From NCBI GenBank assembly GCA_027065835.1, contig JAMONK010000138.1, forward strand, positions 1-10,105: 10,105 bases of DNA, in the 5' to 3' direction. Position 1 is the stretch's first letter, and each line of letters opens with the position of its first letter. This document shows positions 1 to 6,669 of the stretch, piece by piece. The DNA comes from Thermococcus sp. GTDB lineage: Archaea; Methanobacteriota_B; Thermococci; Thermococcales; Thermococcaceae. Both the position numbers and the translations under genes were made by a program. Below the pieces are notes generated by a model, which saw only the letters and a list, made by a program, of their open reading frames with translations, ran no database searches and was not told where the DNA came from.

Positions 1-1
1 G

Positions 2-310
2 ACCAGGGAGGACCACCCACAGCTCAGCCAGCAGCTCTACGCGGCCTACGCAGAGGGGCGCTCTCTCAGGGACCTCGTCGCCGTCGTCGGTGAGGAGGCA
101 CTCAGCGAGACCGACAGGAAGTACCTCAAGTTTGCGGACAGGTTCGAGAAGGAGTTCATCGCCCAGCGCTACGACGAGGACAGGAGCATTCACGAGACCC
201 TCGACCTCGGATGGGAGCTCCTTGCCGAGCTTCCGGAGAGCGAGCTCAAGCGTGTCAGGAAGGAGTACATCCTCAAGTACCACCCCAAGTACCGGAAGAG
301 GGGCGAGTGA
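2..310 (+). CDS. atpB: A-type (V-type) ATP synthase subunit B, C-terminal part (5' end outside window)
   Basis: This is the last 102 codons of the non-catalytic nucleotide-binding subunit B of the archaeal A1AO ATP synthase, which alternates with subunit A in the A3B3 head at the inner face of the membrane. The frame is open from base 2 and ends at TGA 308-310. The visible protein runs from [20 protein letters not shown] to the end [11 protein letters not shown] and includes [19 protein letters not shown] and a [17 protein letters not shown] helix, which is the typical C-terminal helical domain of archaeal subunit B. The complete protein is normally about 460 residues, so over three quarters of it lies to the left. 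The next gene, atpD, starts 28 nt downstream, the usual A-B-D order of the operon. The identity rests on recognised family sequence and on the atpD neighbour. Confidence 0.93.
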   Translation, partial: TREDHPQLSQQLYAAYAEGRSLRDLVAVVGEEALSETDRKYLKFADRFEKEFIAQRYDEDRSIHETLDLGWELLAELPESELKRVRKEYILKYHPKYRKRGE

Positions 311-338
311 GCCCCTACCAACTTTTTAGGTGGTCGAG

Positions 339-992
339 ATGGCAGAACTGCTCAACGTGAAGCCGACGCGAATGGAGCTCCTCAACCTCAAACGGCGTAT
401 AGCCTTGGCAAAGAAAGGCCACAAGCTCCTCAAGGACAAGCAGGACGCCCTTATCATGGAGTTCTTCACCATCTACGATGAGGCGCTGAGTCTGCGGCAT
501 GAACTCGGTCAGAAGATGGCCGAGGCGTACGGTGTGCTTCAAATGGCGGAGATAGACGTTGGCACGCTGCGTCTCCGTGAGATAAGCCTCTCGGTCAAAC
601 CCAATCGTGAGGTCGAGATAAAAAGGCGGAACGTCATGGGGGTCCCGGTTCCCCTCATAGAGTCCGAGTCCTTCAGAAGGAGCGCCCCAGAACGTGGATA
701 CCCCTTTGTGTCAACATCGCCGCGGGTTGACGCTGCATCGGAGAAGTTTGAGGAGGTTCTCGACCTTGTGGTTCGCCTTGCAGAGGTGGAGGAGACCCTC
801 AAAAGGCTCGCGAAGGAGATAGAGGTCACCAAGAGGCGTGTCAATGCCCTTGAGTACATCATAATCCCGCGCATGGAAGCCACCGTCAAGTTCATAAAAC
901 AGAGGCTGGACGAGATAGAGCGCGAGAACTTCTTTAGGCTGAAGAGGGTCAAGGCCCTCATCGAAGCCAGGGCCCAGGCCGAGGGCTCCTGA
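339..992 (+). CDS. atpD: A-type (V-type) ATP synthase subunit D (rotor stalk)
   Basis: Subunit D is the central rotor shaft of the archaeal A1AO ATP synthase and couples rotation of the membrane ring to the A3B3 head. The 217-residue product matches the usual family length. It begins [20 protein letters not shown], a hallmark N terminus, followed by [15 protein letters not shown]. Long amphipathic helices at about residues 10-75 and 130-195 form the antiparallel coiled coil, with a less helical middle part holding GVPVPLIES and the end of the second helix at [22 protein letters not shown] 339 is chosen over an in-frame GTG at 330 because AGGTGG (328-333) sits as a ribosome binding site in front of the ATG and family members begin [10 protein letters not shown]. 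It is the second visible gene of the operon and probably the last, since a promoter-like element follows. Confidence 0.95.
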   Translation: MAELLNVKPTRMELLNLKRRIALAKKGHKLLKDKQDALIMEFFTIYDEALSLRHELGQKMAEAYGVLQMAEIDVGTLRLREISLSVKPNREVEIKRRNVMGVPVPLIESESFRRSAPERGYPFVSTSPRVDAASEKFEEVLDLVVRLAEVEETLKRLAKEIEVTKRRVNALEYIIIPRMEATVKFIKQRLDEIERENFFRLKRVKALIEARAQAEGS

Positions 993-1000
993 CGGAACCC

Positions 1001-1008
1001 TTTTATTA
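1001..1008 (+). promoter_or_regulatory. Possible TATA box of alaX, with GGTGG ribosome binding site at 1029-1033
   Basis: TTTTATTA follows directly after the atpD stop. Its centre lies about 33 nt before the alaX ATG, so a transcript starting about 25 nt downstream of the box would carry a leader of about 8 nt holding GGTGG, a fit to the 3' end of archaeal 16S rRNA. The same T-rich stretch could also help end the atp transcript. This is inference from spacing only. Confidence 0.4.
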
Positions 1009-1037
1009 TTCAGCTCCCTTTTCTCCCCGGTGGTTTC

Positions 1038-2276
1038 ATGACGGAGAAACTGTTCTATGCCGACGCGTATCTCAGGGATGCGGAGTCGGTGATCAGGAAG
1101 GTTGAGGTGGAGGATGGAAAGGCCAGGATTCTCCTGGAGGGGACGATTTTCTATCCTGAGGGTGGCGGTCAGCCATCTGACAGGGGAATAATAGCCGGCG
1201 AAGGCTTCAGAATAACCGTGGAAAAGGTCGAGGGAAAGGAAGAGATATGGCACGGGGGAAGGCTTGAGGGCAGGGTCCCGGAGCCTGGGGAGAGTGTTAG
1301 GCTGTTCCTCGACTGGAAACGGCGTTATGAGAACATGAAGGCTCACACCGGTCAGCACATCCTCTCGGCCGTCATAAAGGACCTGCTAGACGCCAACACG
1401 ACCGGCTTCCAGATATTCGAGACTTACAACAAGATAGAGATAGACTACCCGGGCGAGCTCACTTGGGATACCGTACTCGAGGTTGAGAGGCGGGCCAACG
1501 AGGTCGTGTGGCGTGATCTTCCGGTTGAGGTGGAAGTTTACGGGGAGCTTCCCGCCGAACTTCGGAAAAAACTCAGGAAGGAGCTCTCCGATAAAGTCAA
1601 GCCCCCGATAAGGATAGTCTCCATTCCGGGGGTTGACGTCATCCCCTGCGGCGGAACGCACGTGAGGAGCACGAGGGAAGTTGGCGTCATAAAGGTCGTC
1701 AACTTCTACCGGAAGAGCAGAAAGCTCTGGCGCATCGAGTTCGTCTGCGGAAACAGGGCTTTGGAATACCTGGACGAACTCCTCGGTGACTACTGGCGGA
1801 GTCTCGATAGGATGCCGAACAAGAACAGGCCTCTCACCGAGCGCGTGGGAGAGCTTAAAGCTGAGCTGGAAACCCTGAAGGCTCAAAAGGACTCCCTCAG
1901 GCGGTCTCTCTGGGACTGGAAGGCAAGGGCGTTGCTGGAAACGGCTGAGGAAATCAAAGGTGTTAGAGTGGTCTCGTACATCGAGGAGGCTCCACTGAAG
2001 GACGCCCAGGCTTTTACAGTTTACCTCGTGGACAGAAATCCGAACACCGTTGCTTTAGTAGTCGGTGATAACTACGCCATCTTCGCCAGGAACCGGGAGG
2101 CCGGGAGGGTTTCTATGAGAGAACTGTTGAAGGACGTCCTCTCAACGGTGGGTGGGGGAGGTGGCGGCAGCGAAGTCCTCGCCCGTGGCGGTGGATTCAA
2201 AGTAGCGCCGGAGGAGGTGCTTCGGCTGGCGTTGGAGGCTCTGAAGGATAGGCTTGGGGGGACTACCTCCCCGTGA
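1038..2276 (+). CDS. alaX: Alanyl-tRNA editing protein AlaX, long form (AlaX-L type)
   Basis: AlaX is a free-standing, zinc-dependent deacylase that hydrolyses Ser (or Gly) wrongly attached to tRNA-Ala in the cytoplasm, related to the editing half of alanyl-tRNA synthetase. The 412-residue protein has an N-terminal beta-barrel part with FYPEGGGQPSDRG (residues 38-50), then the editing core with HTGQH (H103, H107) and CGGTH (C204, H208), which together form the HxxxH plus CxxxH zinc site. A charged coiled coil follows at about 265-295, and a C-terminal DHHA1-like domain holds the glycine run at 372-377 and LARGGGFK. The length and the added C-terminal domain mark it as the long form rather than the short AlaX-S. 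All four metal ligands are present, so it should be active. ATG 1038 follows a GGTGG site. The gene meets the PP-loop gene head-on, and their 3' ends overlap by 14 nt. Confidence 0.93.
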   Translation: MTEKLFYADAYLRDAESVIRKVEVEDGKARILLEGTIFYPEGGGQPSDRGIIAGEGFRITVEKVEGKEEIWHGGRLEGRVPEPGESVRLFLDWKRRYENMKAHTGQHILSAVIKDLLDANTTGFQIFETYNKIEIDYPGELTWDTVLEVERRANEVVWRDLPVEVEVYGELPAELRKKLRKELSDKVKPPIRIVSIPGVDVIPCGGTHVRSTREVGVIKVVNFYRKSRKLWRIEFVCGNRALEYLDELLGDYWRSLDRMPNKNRPLTERVGELKAELETLKAQKDSLRRSLWDWKARALLETAEEIKGVRVVSYIEEAPLKDAQAFTVYLVDRNPNTVALVVGDNYAIFARNREAGRVSMRELLKDVLSTVGGGGGGSEVLARGGGFKVAPEEVLRLALEALKDRLGGTTSP

Positions 2277-3111
2277 ACCGCCCCCTTTTAAACGGTTCCT
2301 CCAATCCCAGCCTCTCGAATACGAGCCTCCTCTGTTCCTCGCGGACGGAGGGTCTCCTCAGCTCCTCCTCTGCTTTCTCCCTGCTCATGAGGCCGTACCT
2401 GACGAGGGCCGCTATCCTTCGCTGTTCAAAGCTGTGCCCGTGCTTCTCCCAGTAGCGCTCCAGCGCGGGCCCGAGGACAAGACAGTTTGTCGTGTAGCCT
2501 GGCAACTCTGGGAATTCAAAGGGCAGCTTTTCGAGTATCCCAAAGCGCTCTTCCTCCGTCATCATCGAGAGAAGCCTTATCTGAACCACCCCCTCCCTCA
2601 TCTCCCTGTACGGATGATGGCCGAAGGGAAGTTCGTGTCCTGTGATTACGTAGCGGTACCCTTTTCCAGCTGCGTACTTCCTGAGCTTCTCCATGGTCCT
2701 TTTGGAGCAGGCCCGACAGGGACTCTGGCCTTTTAGGAGGGCCTCACGGAAAATGTCGGAGTAATCGTACTTCAGAAGCGTGAACGGGACATTTAGGTGT
2801 CTGGCTATTCTTCGGGCGTTCTCTATGGCCTCTCCAGCCATCAGACCGTGGTCTATCATCACCGCCTCCAGCTTTCGAATCCCGTACACTTCTTTCGCAA
2901 GGTACAAGGCAACAACGCTGTCCTTTCCCCCCGAGTATGCCACCAGGGCTTTATCGACCCCTGCCATGATCTCTTCGAGCTCCTTCCGCACGTCCGCTCT
3001 GTTTGGATGGTGCCTCAGGTAAATCTGACATTCCCTGCAGAGCGGCTTTCCATTGATGATGTCTATCTTTGCGGTTCTTTCGTCGTGAACGCAGAGTGAG
3101 CACCTCAGCAT
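2263..3111 (-). CDS. PP-loop superfamily ATPase with N-terminal zinc ribbon, tRNA-thiolation-like
   Basis: The protein has 282 residues. The N terminus has a four-cysteine zinc-ribbon pattern (C4, C7, C25, C28). The PP-loop SGGKDS at 60-65 is the ATP-pyrophosphatase signature used to adenylate a substrate. Next come VMIDHGLMAGEA near 84-95, a CRAC pair (C132, C135), TGHELPFGHHP near 157-167 and TTNC (C210). This order of zinc ribbon, SGGKDS, CxxC and a later single Cys is that of TtuA/TtcA-type tRNA 2-thiolation enzymes, where the last three cysteines hold an iron-sulfur cluster. The exact substrate cannot be read from sequence, and a related PP-loop enzyme with another role is possible. The start is set at ATG 3111, 18 codons inside the longest frame. 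A TATA-like box lies about 26 nt before it, there is no ribosome binding site, and the first cysteine pair follows at once, so the mRNA is probably leaderless. Confidence 0.83.
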   Translation of the reverse strand: MLRCSLCVHDERTAKIDIINGKPLCRECQIYLRHHPNRADVRKELEEIMAGVDKALVAYSGGKDSVVALYLAKEVYGIRKLEAVMIDHGLMAGEAIENARRIARHLNVPFTLLKYDYSDIFREALLKGQSPCRACSKRTMEKLRKYAAGKGYRYVITGHELPFGHHPYREMREGVVQIRLLSMMTEEERFGILEKLPFEFPELPGYTTNCLVLGPALERYWEKHGHSFEQRRIAALVRYGLMSREKAEEELRRPSVREEQRRLVFERLGLEEPFKRGRFTGR

Positions 3112-3132
3112 GGGGGCCGGTTGAGGGGCTTC

Positions 3133-3140
3133 TCTTAAAA
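3133..3140 (-). promoter_or_regulatory. TATA box for a probably leaderless PP-loop gene transcript
   Basis: Read on the minus strand this is TTTTAAGA, preceded by GTTACCC. Its centre is about 26 nt upstream of ATG 3111, the distance expected between TATA box and transcription start in archaea. There is no GGTG-like site in the CCGGCCCCC before the ATG. Both facts support a leaderless transcript starting at or next to the ATG. Confidence 0.5.
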
Positions 3141-3197
3141 GGGTAACCCAAATCGCAAATTTCAAAAATGTCCCGGCGGAGATAGGCCGGTGATTGC

Positions 3198-4265
3198 ATG
3201 AGGGTCGTGGGGGTTGATCCAGGTACCAAGAGCTTTGACATCATCGGACTTGAGAACGGTAGGATACGGCTTGATCTAAGCTTTCCAAGTGAGGTGGTTG
3301 CTGAAGATCCTGGAAGAATAGTGGAGGCGATAGAAGGGTTTGAGGCGGACCTCATAATAGGCCCATCAGGCTACGGCCTCCCGCTTAAGCGTATAACCGA
3401 CCTGACCGAGAGGGATCGCTTTGAGATGACCCTCGTTCGGAAGGACGAACTCAAGGAGATCCCGGTTCTAATCGGCCTTCAGGAAATGGTAAACGAGATG
3501 GCTGAGAAGGGGATGAACGTCTGGTTCATTCCAGGTGTTATCCATCTCCCGACCGTGCCGGAGTGGAGGAAGTACAACCGGGTCGACATGGGCACGGCCG
3601 ATAAGATGGCGATAACGGTTCTCGGCATACACGACCAGGCTGGGAGGCTTGGGGTTGACTACGATGACGTCTCCTTTGTCCTCTTGGAGGTTGGTTTCGG
3701 CTACAACTACGCAGGTGCCGTTGGGGGTGGAAAGATCATCGACGGTATTGGCGGTACCATCTTTCCCGGTCCGGCCTACGTGAACAGCGGAGCCCTCGAT
3801 GGAGAGGTGGCGTACCTCATGGGTAGTGTCAAAAAGTGGCATCTTTTCTGGGGCGGGGCGAGTGTAATAGCCGCCAACGGGATACTCCCACCGGAGGAGT
3901 TCATCCAAAGGCTGGATGAGGGGCCGTTTGCCGCGGCATGGGAGGCAATGAAAGACGGCTTCGTTAAGGCGGTTGCGAGTGAACTGGCGGTCCTTGGCAA
4001 CGCTGAGGAGATAATACTATCCGGCAGACTGATGCGCATAGATGCCCTGAGGAACGACGTGAAAGACCTCTTCGAGGAGCGTTTTGGTCTTTCCACTGTC
4101 AGGCAGAGGGGTCTTGGGGGCATGGCGAAGGAGGCCGCACAGGGAAGTGCGATAATAGCGGATGGTTTAGCCGGCGGTGAATTCAAGGATCTGGTTGAAC
4201 ATGTCGAGATAAAGGGGAGCAGCGGGAGCATTCTCGACTACGTGAGACTCCCACTGGAGCTTTGA
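3198..4265 (+). CDS. DUF1464 family protein, ASKHA-fold predicted kinase
   Basis: The 355-residue protein belongs to the archaeal DUF1464 group, sometimes called predicted butyrate kinases. No substrate is established and I would not assign one. Visible motifs fit the actin/sugar kinase/Hsp70 (ASKHA) fold: VGVDPGTKSFD at residues 4-14 (first phosphate loop), DMGTADKMA at 130-138, GFGYNYAGAVGGG and IGGTIFPGP at 166-192 (second phosphate loop), ILSGRL at 273-278 (adenosine region), and a glycine-rich C-terminal part GLGGMAKEAAQGSAIIADG at 306-324. No signal peptide or membrane segment is seen, so it is cytoplasmic. ATG 3198 follows GGTGAT at 3189-3194, three bases before the start. It is divergent from the PP-loop gene, sharing an 86-base intergenic region, and convergent with the membrane protein gene. 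It appears to be a single-gene transcript. Confidence 0.85.
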   Translation: MRVVGVDPGTKSFDIIGLENGRIRLDLSFPSEVVAEDPGRIVEAIEGFEADLIIGPSGYGLPLKRITDLTERDRFEMTLVRKDELKEIPVLIGLQEMVNEMAEKGMNVWFIPGVIHLPTVPEWRKYNRVDMGTADKMAITVLGIHDQAGRLGVDYDDVSFVLLEVGFGYNYAGAVGGGKIIDGIGGTIFPGPAYVNSGALDGEVAYLMGSVKKWHLFWGGASVIAANGILPPEEFIQRLDEGPFAAAWEAMKDGFVKAVASELAVLGNAEEIILSGRLMRIDALRNDVKDLFEERFGLSTVRQRGLGGMAKEAAQGSAIIADGLAGGEFKDLVEHVEIKGSSGSILDYVRLPLEL

Positions 4266-4281
4266 CCTCTCCCCCTTCGCC

Positions 4282-4956
4282 TCATTTAAAACGTTTTAAA
4301 CGCGATGAAAGACTCTGGTGGCCGGATTTTACCTTCTCCCTGATTTTATCGGTTCTACTTTTTCCAGTTCGTATCGAGAAGAAGAGCACCACCGGCACTG
4401 TGTTCTGGAGGAGCACCCCCCTGTGGTTCCTTGCCGTGAGCCATCCGAAGACCAGTCCGAAGAGCAGGCCCGCCGTCCAGAGGAAGAGGATGAATCCTCC
4501 GGCGCTTATTCTTGGACCCTCCGTGATGGAGAGCGTCTTGTAGGCGAGGGCGATGGAGGCCACGAACACAGTCTCCATCAGAAGGGAGAACTTCATCACG
4601 TTCCCGATTATGGAGAGAAGGCCTTCACCGCTGTACTTCCTTAAAGTGTCTCGATCATGAAGGCCGTAAACCAGGGTGCGCGTGACGTTGGCGCCGCTTC
4701 TGAATGAGAGAAAGCCGAAGAATTCCGCCAGCACACCGGCGCTCTTGAGCTTCCAGACGGCCCATACTCCCACCGCGATCCAGGCTAATGTGTGGAGCCA
4801 ACCGTAGCCCCTCTTATCGTCCTTCGGGATATTCACGCCGAAAATCCGCTTCCACAGCCTTGTTCCAGCGCCCACGAACGGTTTTATGACGAGCATTGCG
4901 AGGTTCATCAGCAGGAAGACCGTTAACAGAATGATCGAGAGGAGCCTCCCTAGCAT
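4282..4956 (-). CDS. Uncharacterised multi-pass membrane protein
   Basis: I do not recognise the family. The 224-residue product has hydrophobic segments at about residues 5-25, 53-70, 115-140 and 153-173, and a weaker one at 181-196, so about four or five membrane passes. The segments are separated by basic loops, such as TRLWKRIFG after the first. The tail is short, strongly basic and probably cytoplasmic, ending SSRLKRFK. There are no cysteines and no clear catalytic motif. A TTG four codons earlier (4968) could be used instead. ATG 4956 is preferred because GGGGAAGG lies just before it and a possible TATA box gives a start near 4964. It lies 49 nt beyond the radical SAM gene on the same strand, so weak co-transcription is possible. 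Its last codons contain a 16-base palindrome. Confidence 0.78.
   Translation of the reverse strand: MLGRLLSIILLTVFLLMNLAMLVIKPFVGAGTRLWKRIFGVNIPKDDKRGYGWLHTLAWIAVGVWAVWKLKSAGVLAEFFGFLSFRSGANVTRTLVYGLHDRDTLRKYSGEGLLSIIGNVMKFSLLMETVFVASIALAYKTLSITEGPRISAGGFILFLWTAGLLFGLVFGWLTARNHRGVLLQNTVPVVLFFSIRTGKSRTDKIREKVKSGHQSLSSRLKRFK
4285..4300. repeat. Perfect 16-base AT-rich palindrome between convergent genes
   Basis: TTTAAAACGTTTTAAA equals its own reverse complement over all 16 bases. It lies just inside the 3' end of the membrane protein gene (encoding the last residues LKRF and part of the flanking codons) and about 20 bases past the stop of the convergent DUF1464 gene. It has no GC stem, so it is not a classical hairpin terminator. 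It may serve as a protein site or as a weak bidirectional transcription end, or it may be chance. Confidence 0.6.
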
Positions 4957-4985
4957 CGCCTTCCCCAAAATATCTGGGGTGGGGT

Positions 4986-4992
4986 GTTTAAG
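4986..4992 (-). promoter_or_regulatory. Possible TATA box of the membrane protein gene
   Basis: On the minus strand this reads CTTAAAC. A transcript starting about 25 nt downstream would begin near 4964, eight bases before ATG 4956, and would exclude the alternative TTG start at 4968. A second A/T element, GATAAAAG, lies a few bases further upstream, so the choice is uncertain. Confidence 0.3.
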
Positions 4993-5005
4993 GCTTTTAT
5001 CCCTG

Positions 5006-5929
5006 TTACGGTGTGGGTCCCCTTCTCTCCCTCTTTACCGCGGGGGCAACCTCCCTTACAACGCGTCTCGCACTGAAGAGCGTCAGTGGATCCATCGTTC
5101 TATACACCACCAGCTGGCAGCCGCTTATCCTGACGTCTATATACTCCTTCGCCGCCATAGCCGTTTTTATCAGTTCTCTGACGCTTTGGGTCCTCTCAAA
5201 GTCAAGGCCCGCCTTCCTCAATCTCTCAACGTTGAGCTCGTGAACCGTCAGTGGCTGGAGCATCATCTCATCCACTCCGAGGGAGGATGCAAGCTCGGCT
5301 ATCCTCGGTACTTCATCGTCGTTTATCCCGGGCATAAATATCGTCCTCACGACCGAGCGGACGTCGTCTCTCCCGACTATCCTCAGCGCGTTCACGACGG
5401 CATCGAAGGTGTCCGCGTTGGTAATCCTGAGGTGCTTCTCCCTCGTCGATGCGTCGAGGCTTATCATGACCAGGTCGAAGTCGAGCTTCTCCCACAGCGC
5501 CTCGGTTAGAAGTGAGCCGTTGGTCTGGAGGTCGAGCCTCGCCTCGGGAAAGCGTTTACGGAGCATGCGGTTCACTTCGACAATGCGCGGGCTTATGAGG
5601 GGCTCCCCGTACTGAGAGACGGTTATCGCCTTCGGGTTCTCCCAGCCGTAGTAACCGGGCTTCGGGGCCTTTCCGAGCTTTACCGCAACGTTCGAATAGC
5701 AAAATATACAGTCGTGGTTGCACGCCGGCGTTAACTCGTAACTTGGATGGTGGACGGGGTTTGGGTTGCCCAGGTCCAGCCCCTGGCATCCCGCGCAGTG
5801 GGATGGCGCCTTCATGTCCATGATGAACTCTTTGAGCAGCTTCGCCTCCCTGTTCTCAACTATCTGCGGTTCCACCCCCATTCTCCTCGCAAACTCCTCC
5901 CAGCTCATTCTTACGGTCACAACACTCAC
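5006..5929 (-). CDS. Radical SAM enzyme with extra cysteine pair
   Basis: The protein has 307 residues if it starts at GTG 5929. The cluster motif CNHDCIFC (C70, C74, C77) binds the [4Fe-4S] cluster that cleaves S-adenosylmethionine to the 5'-deoxyadenosyl radical. SQYGEPLISP (105-114) corresponds to the SAM-contacting GGEP-type motif, and LDLQTNGSLL (132-141) and VMISLDAS (154-161) are core barrel strands. An upstream SHCAGCQG gives C45 and C48, and ISGC gives C271 near the C terminus. These three could hold a second cluster. The substrate is not known, and the neighbours give no clue. Start options are GTG 5929 (leaderless, 26 nt from a TATA box), GTG 5920 (four bases after GGTGAG) and ATG 5908; the catalytic core is the same in all. 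Confidence 0.83.
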   Translation of the reverse strand: MSVVTVRMSWEEFARRMGVEPQIVENREAKLLKEFIMDMKAPSHCAGCQGLDLGNPNPVHHPSYELTPACNHDCIFCYSNVAVKLGKAPKPGYYGWENPKAITVSQYGEPLISPRIVEVNRMLRKRFPEARLDLQTNGSLLTEALWEKLDFDLVMISLDASTREKHLRITNADTFDAVVNALRIVGRDDVRSVVRTIFMPGINDDEVPRIAELASSLGVDEMMLQPLTVHELNVERLRKAGLDFERTQSVRELIKTAMAAKEYIDVRISGCQLVVYRTMDPLTLFSARRVVREVAPAVKRERRGPTP

Positions 5930-5950
5930 CGGACGTGGTGGTGAGAAAGG

Positions 5951-5959
5951 ATTTAAAAA
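5951..5959 (-). promoter_or_regulatory. TATA box of the radical SAM gene, also a T-run after pyrK
   Basis: The minus strand reads TTTTTAAAT, centred about 26 nt before GTG 5929. It lies 9-17 nt past the pyrK stop (TAA, 5970-5968), so its T-run could also end the pyrCK transcript. This suggests the radical SAM gene is transcribed separately despite the 38-nt spacing. Confidence 0.5.
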
Positions 5960-5967
5960 GTGGTCGG

Positions 5968-6669
5968 TTAAAGGACACCCTTTAGGGCGGGACCCTCAAA
6001 AACCGGTCCGTCCCTGCATACCAGCCACTTTCCGAGGTTGCATGAGCCGCAGACACCGATTCCGCACTTCATGTACCTTTCCGCTGAGACCTGCACGTTT
6101 TGGTAGTCCATGACCCTCAACACCGCCTTGAGCATGGGCTCCGGGCCGCAGGCGTAGACCTGATCGAACTCGTCCCTCCTCTCGGCGAGGACGTCAGTTG
6201 GGAACCCTCTTCGTCCGGCCGAACCGTCGTCCGTGGTCACCACTACCTCATCGACGTAGTCCGCGACGTCCATCAGGGCGAGTTCGTCCACCGAACGGGC
6301 GCCGTATATGAGGGTCACCTCCTCGAATCTGTCCCTGTTCTGCTTGGCCAACGCGTATAGTGGGGGAATTCCTATTCCTCCCGCTATCAGGGCCACTTTT
6401 CTTCCACGAGGCTTGAATCCTCTTCCATAGGGTCCACGGAACCACACCCTGCTGCCCGGCTCCAGGTTAAATAGCCGCGATGTGAAAGGCCCGATGCGCT
6501 TGACCACGATGGTATCCCCGTCGGCCAGGCTGAAGGGCTTCTCTCCAACGCCTGGAAGCCACAGCATGATGAACTGTCCCGCATTAAACCCCACCTTCCT
6601 TTTGAACCGGAAGGCCTTCACGTCCCTTGCAACCTTCCAGACCTCCCTAAGCACGGTTGTCTCCAACAT
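5968..6669 (-). CDS. pyrK: Dihydroorotate dehydrogenase electron transfer subunit
   Basis: PyrK carries electrons from the PyrD flavin to NAD through its own FAD and a [2Fe-2S] cluster in the oxidation of dihydroorotate to orotate (pyrimidine synthesis, cytoplasm). The 233-residue protein has the ferredoxin-reductase layout: an FAD-binding barrel with KPFSLAD at 44-50 and a second flavin-contacting stretch PFTSRLFNLEPG at 61-72, the NAD-binding fold starting with LIAGGIGIPPLYALA at 94-108, the YACGPEPML motif at 172-180, and the C-terminal cluster cysteines C202, C207, C210 and C218. All expected ligands are present. The spacing C210 to C218 is short, and the protein is somewhat shorter than bacterial PyrK of about 255 residues. 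ATG 6669 lies inside the end of pyrC, overlapping it by 23 nt, which points to translational coupling. No pyrD is visible in the window. Confidence 0.93.
   Translation of the reverse strand: MLETTVLREVWKVARDVKAFRFKRKVGFNAGQFIMLWLPGVGEKPFSLADGDTIVVKRIGPFTSRLFNLEPGSRVWFRGPYGRGFKPRGRKVALIAGGIGIPPLYALAKQNRDRFEEVTLIYGARSVDELALMDVADYVDEVVVTTDDGSAGRRGFPTDVLAERRDEFDQVYACGPEPMLKAVLRVMDYQNVQVSAERYMKCGIGVCGSCNLGKWLVCRDGPVFEGPALKGVL

Noticed and set aside
711..1358. Long minus-strand open frame of 215 codons across atpD, the gap and alaX
   Set aside because: It is antisense to two well-supported genes and the intergenic promoter, shows no recognisable domain, and is explained by GC-rich codon bias on the other strand.
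2147..2185. Glycine-codon run near the end of alaX, considered as a low-complexity repeat or slippage site
   Set aside because: A glycine-rich motif at this place is a normal feature of the DHHA1 domain in AlaX and alanyl-tRNA synthetases, and the frame stays open to a sensible end.
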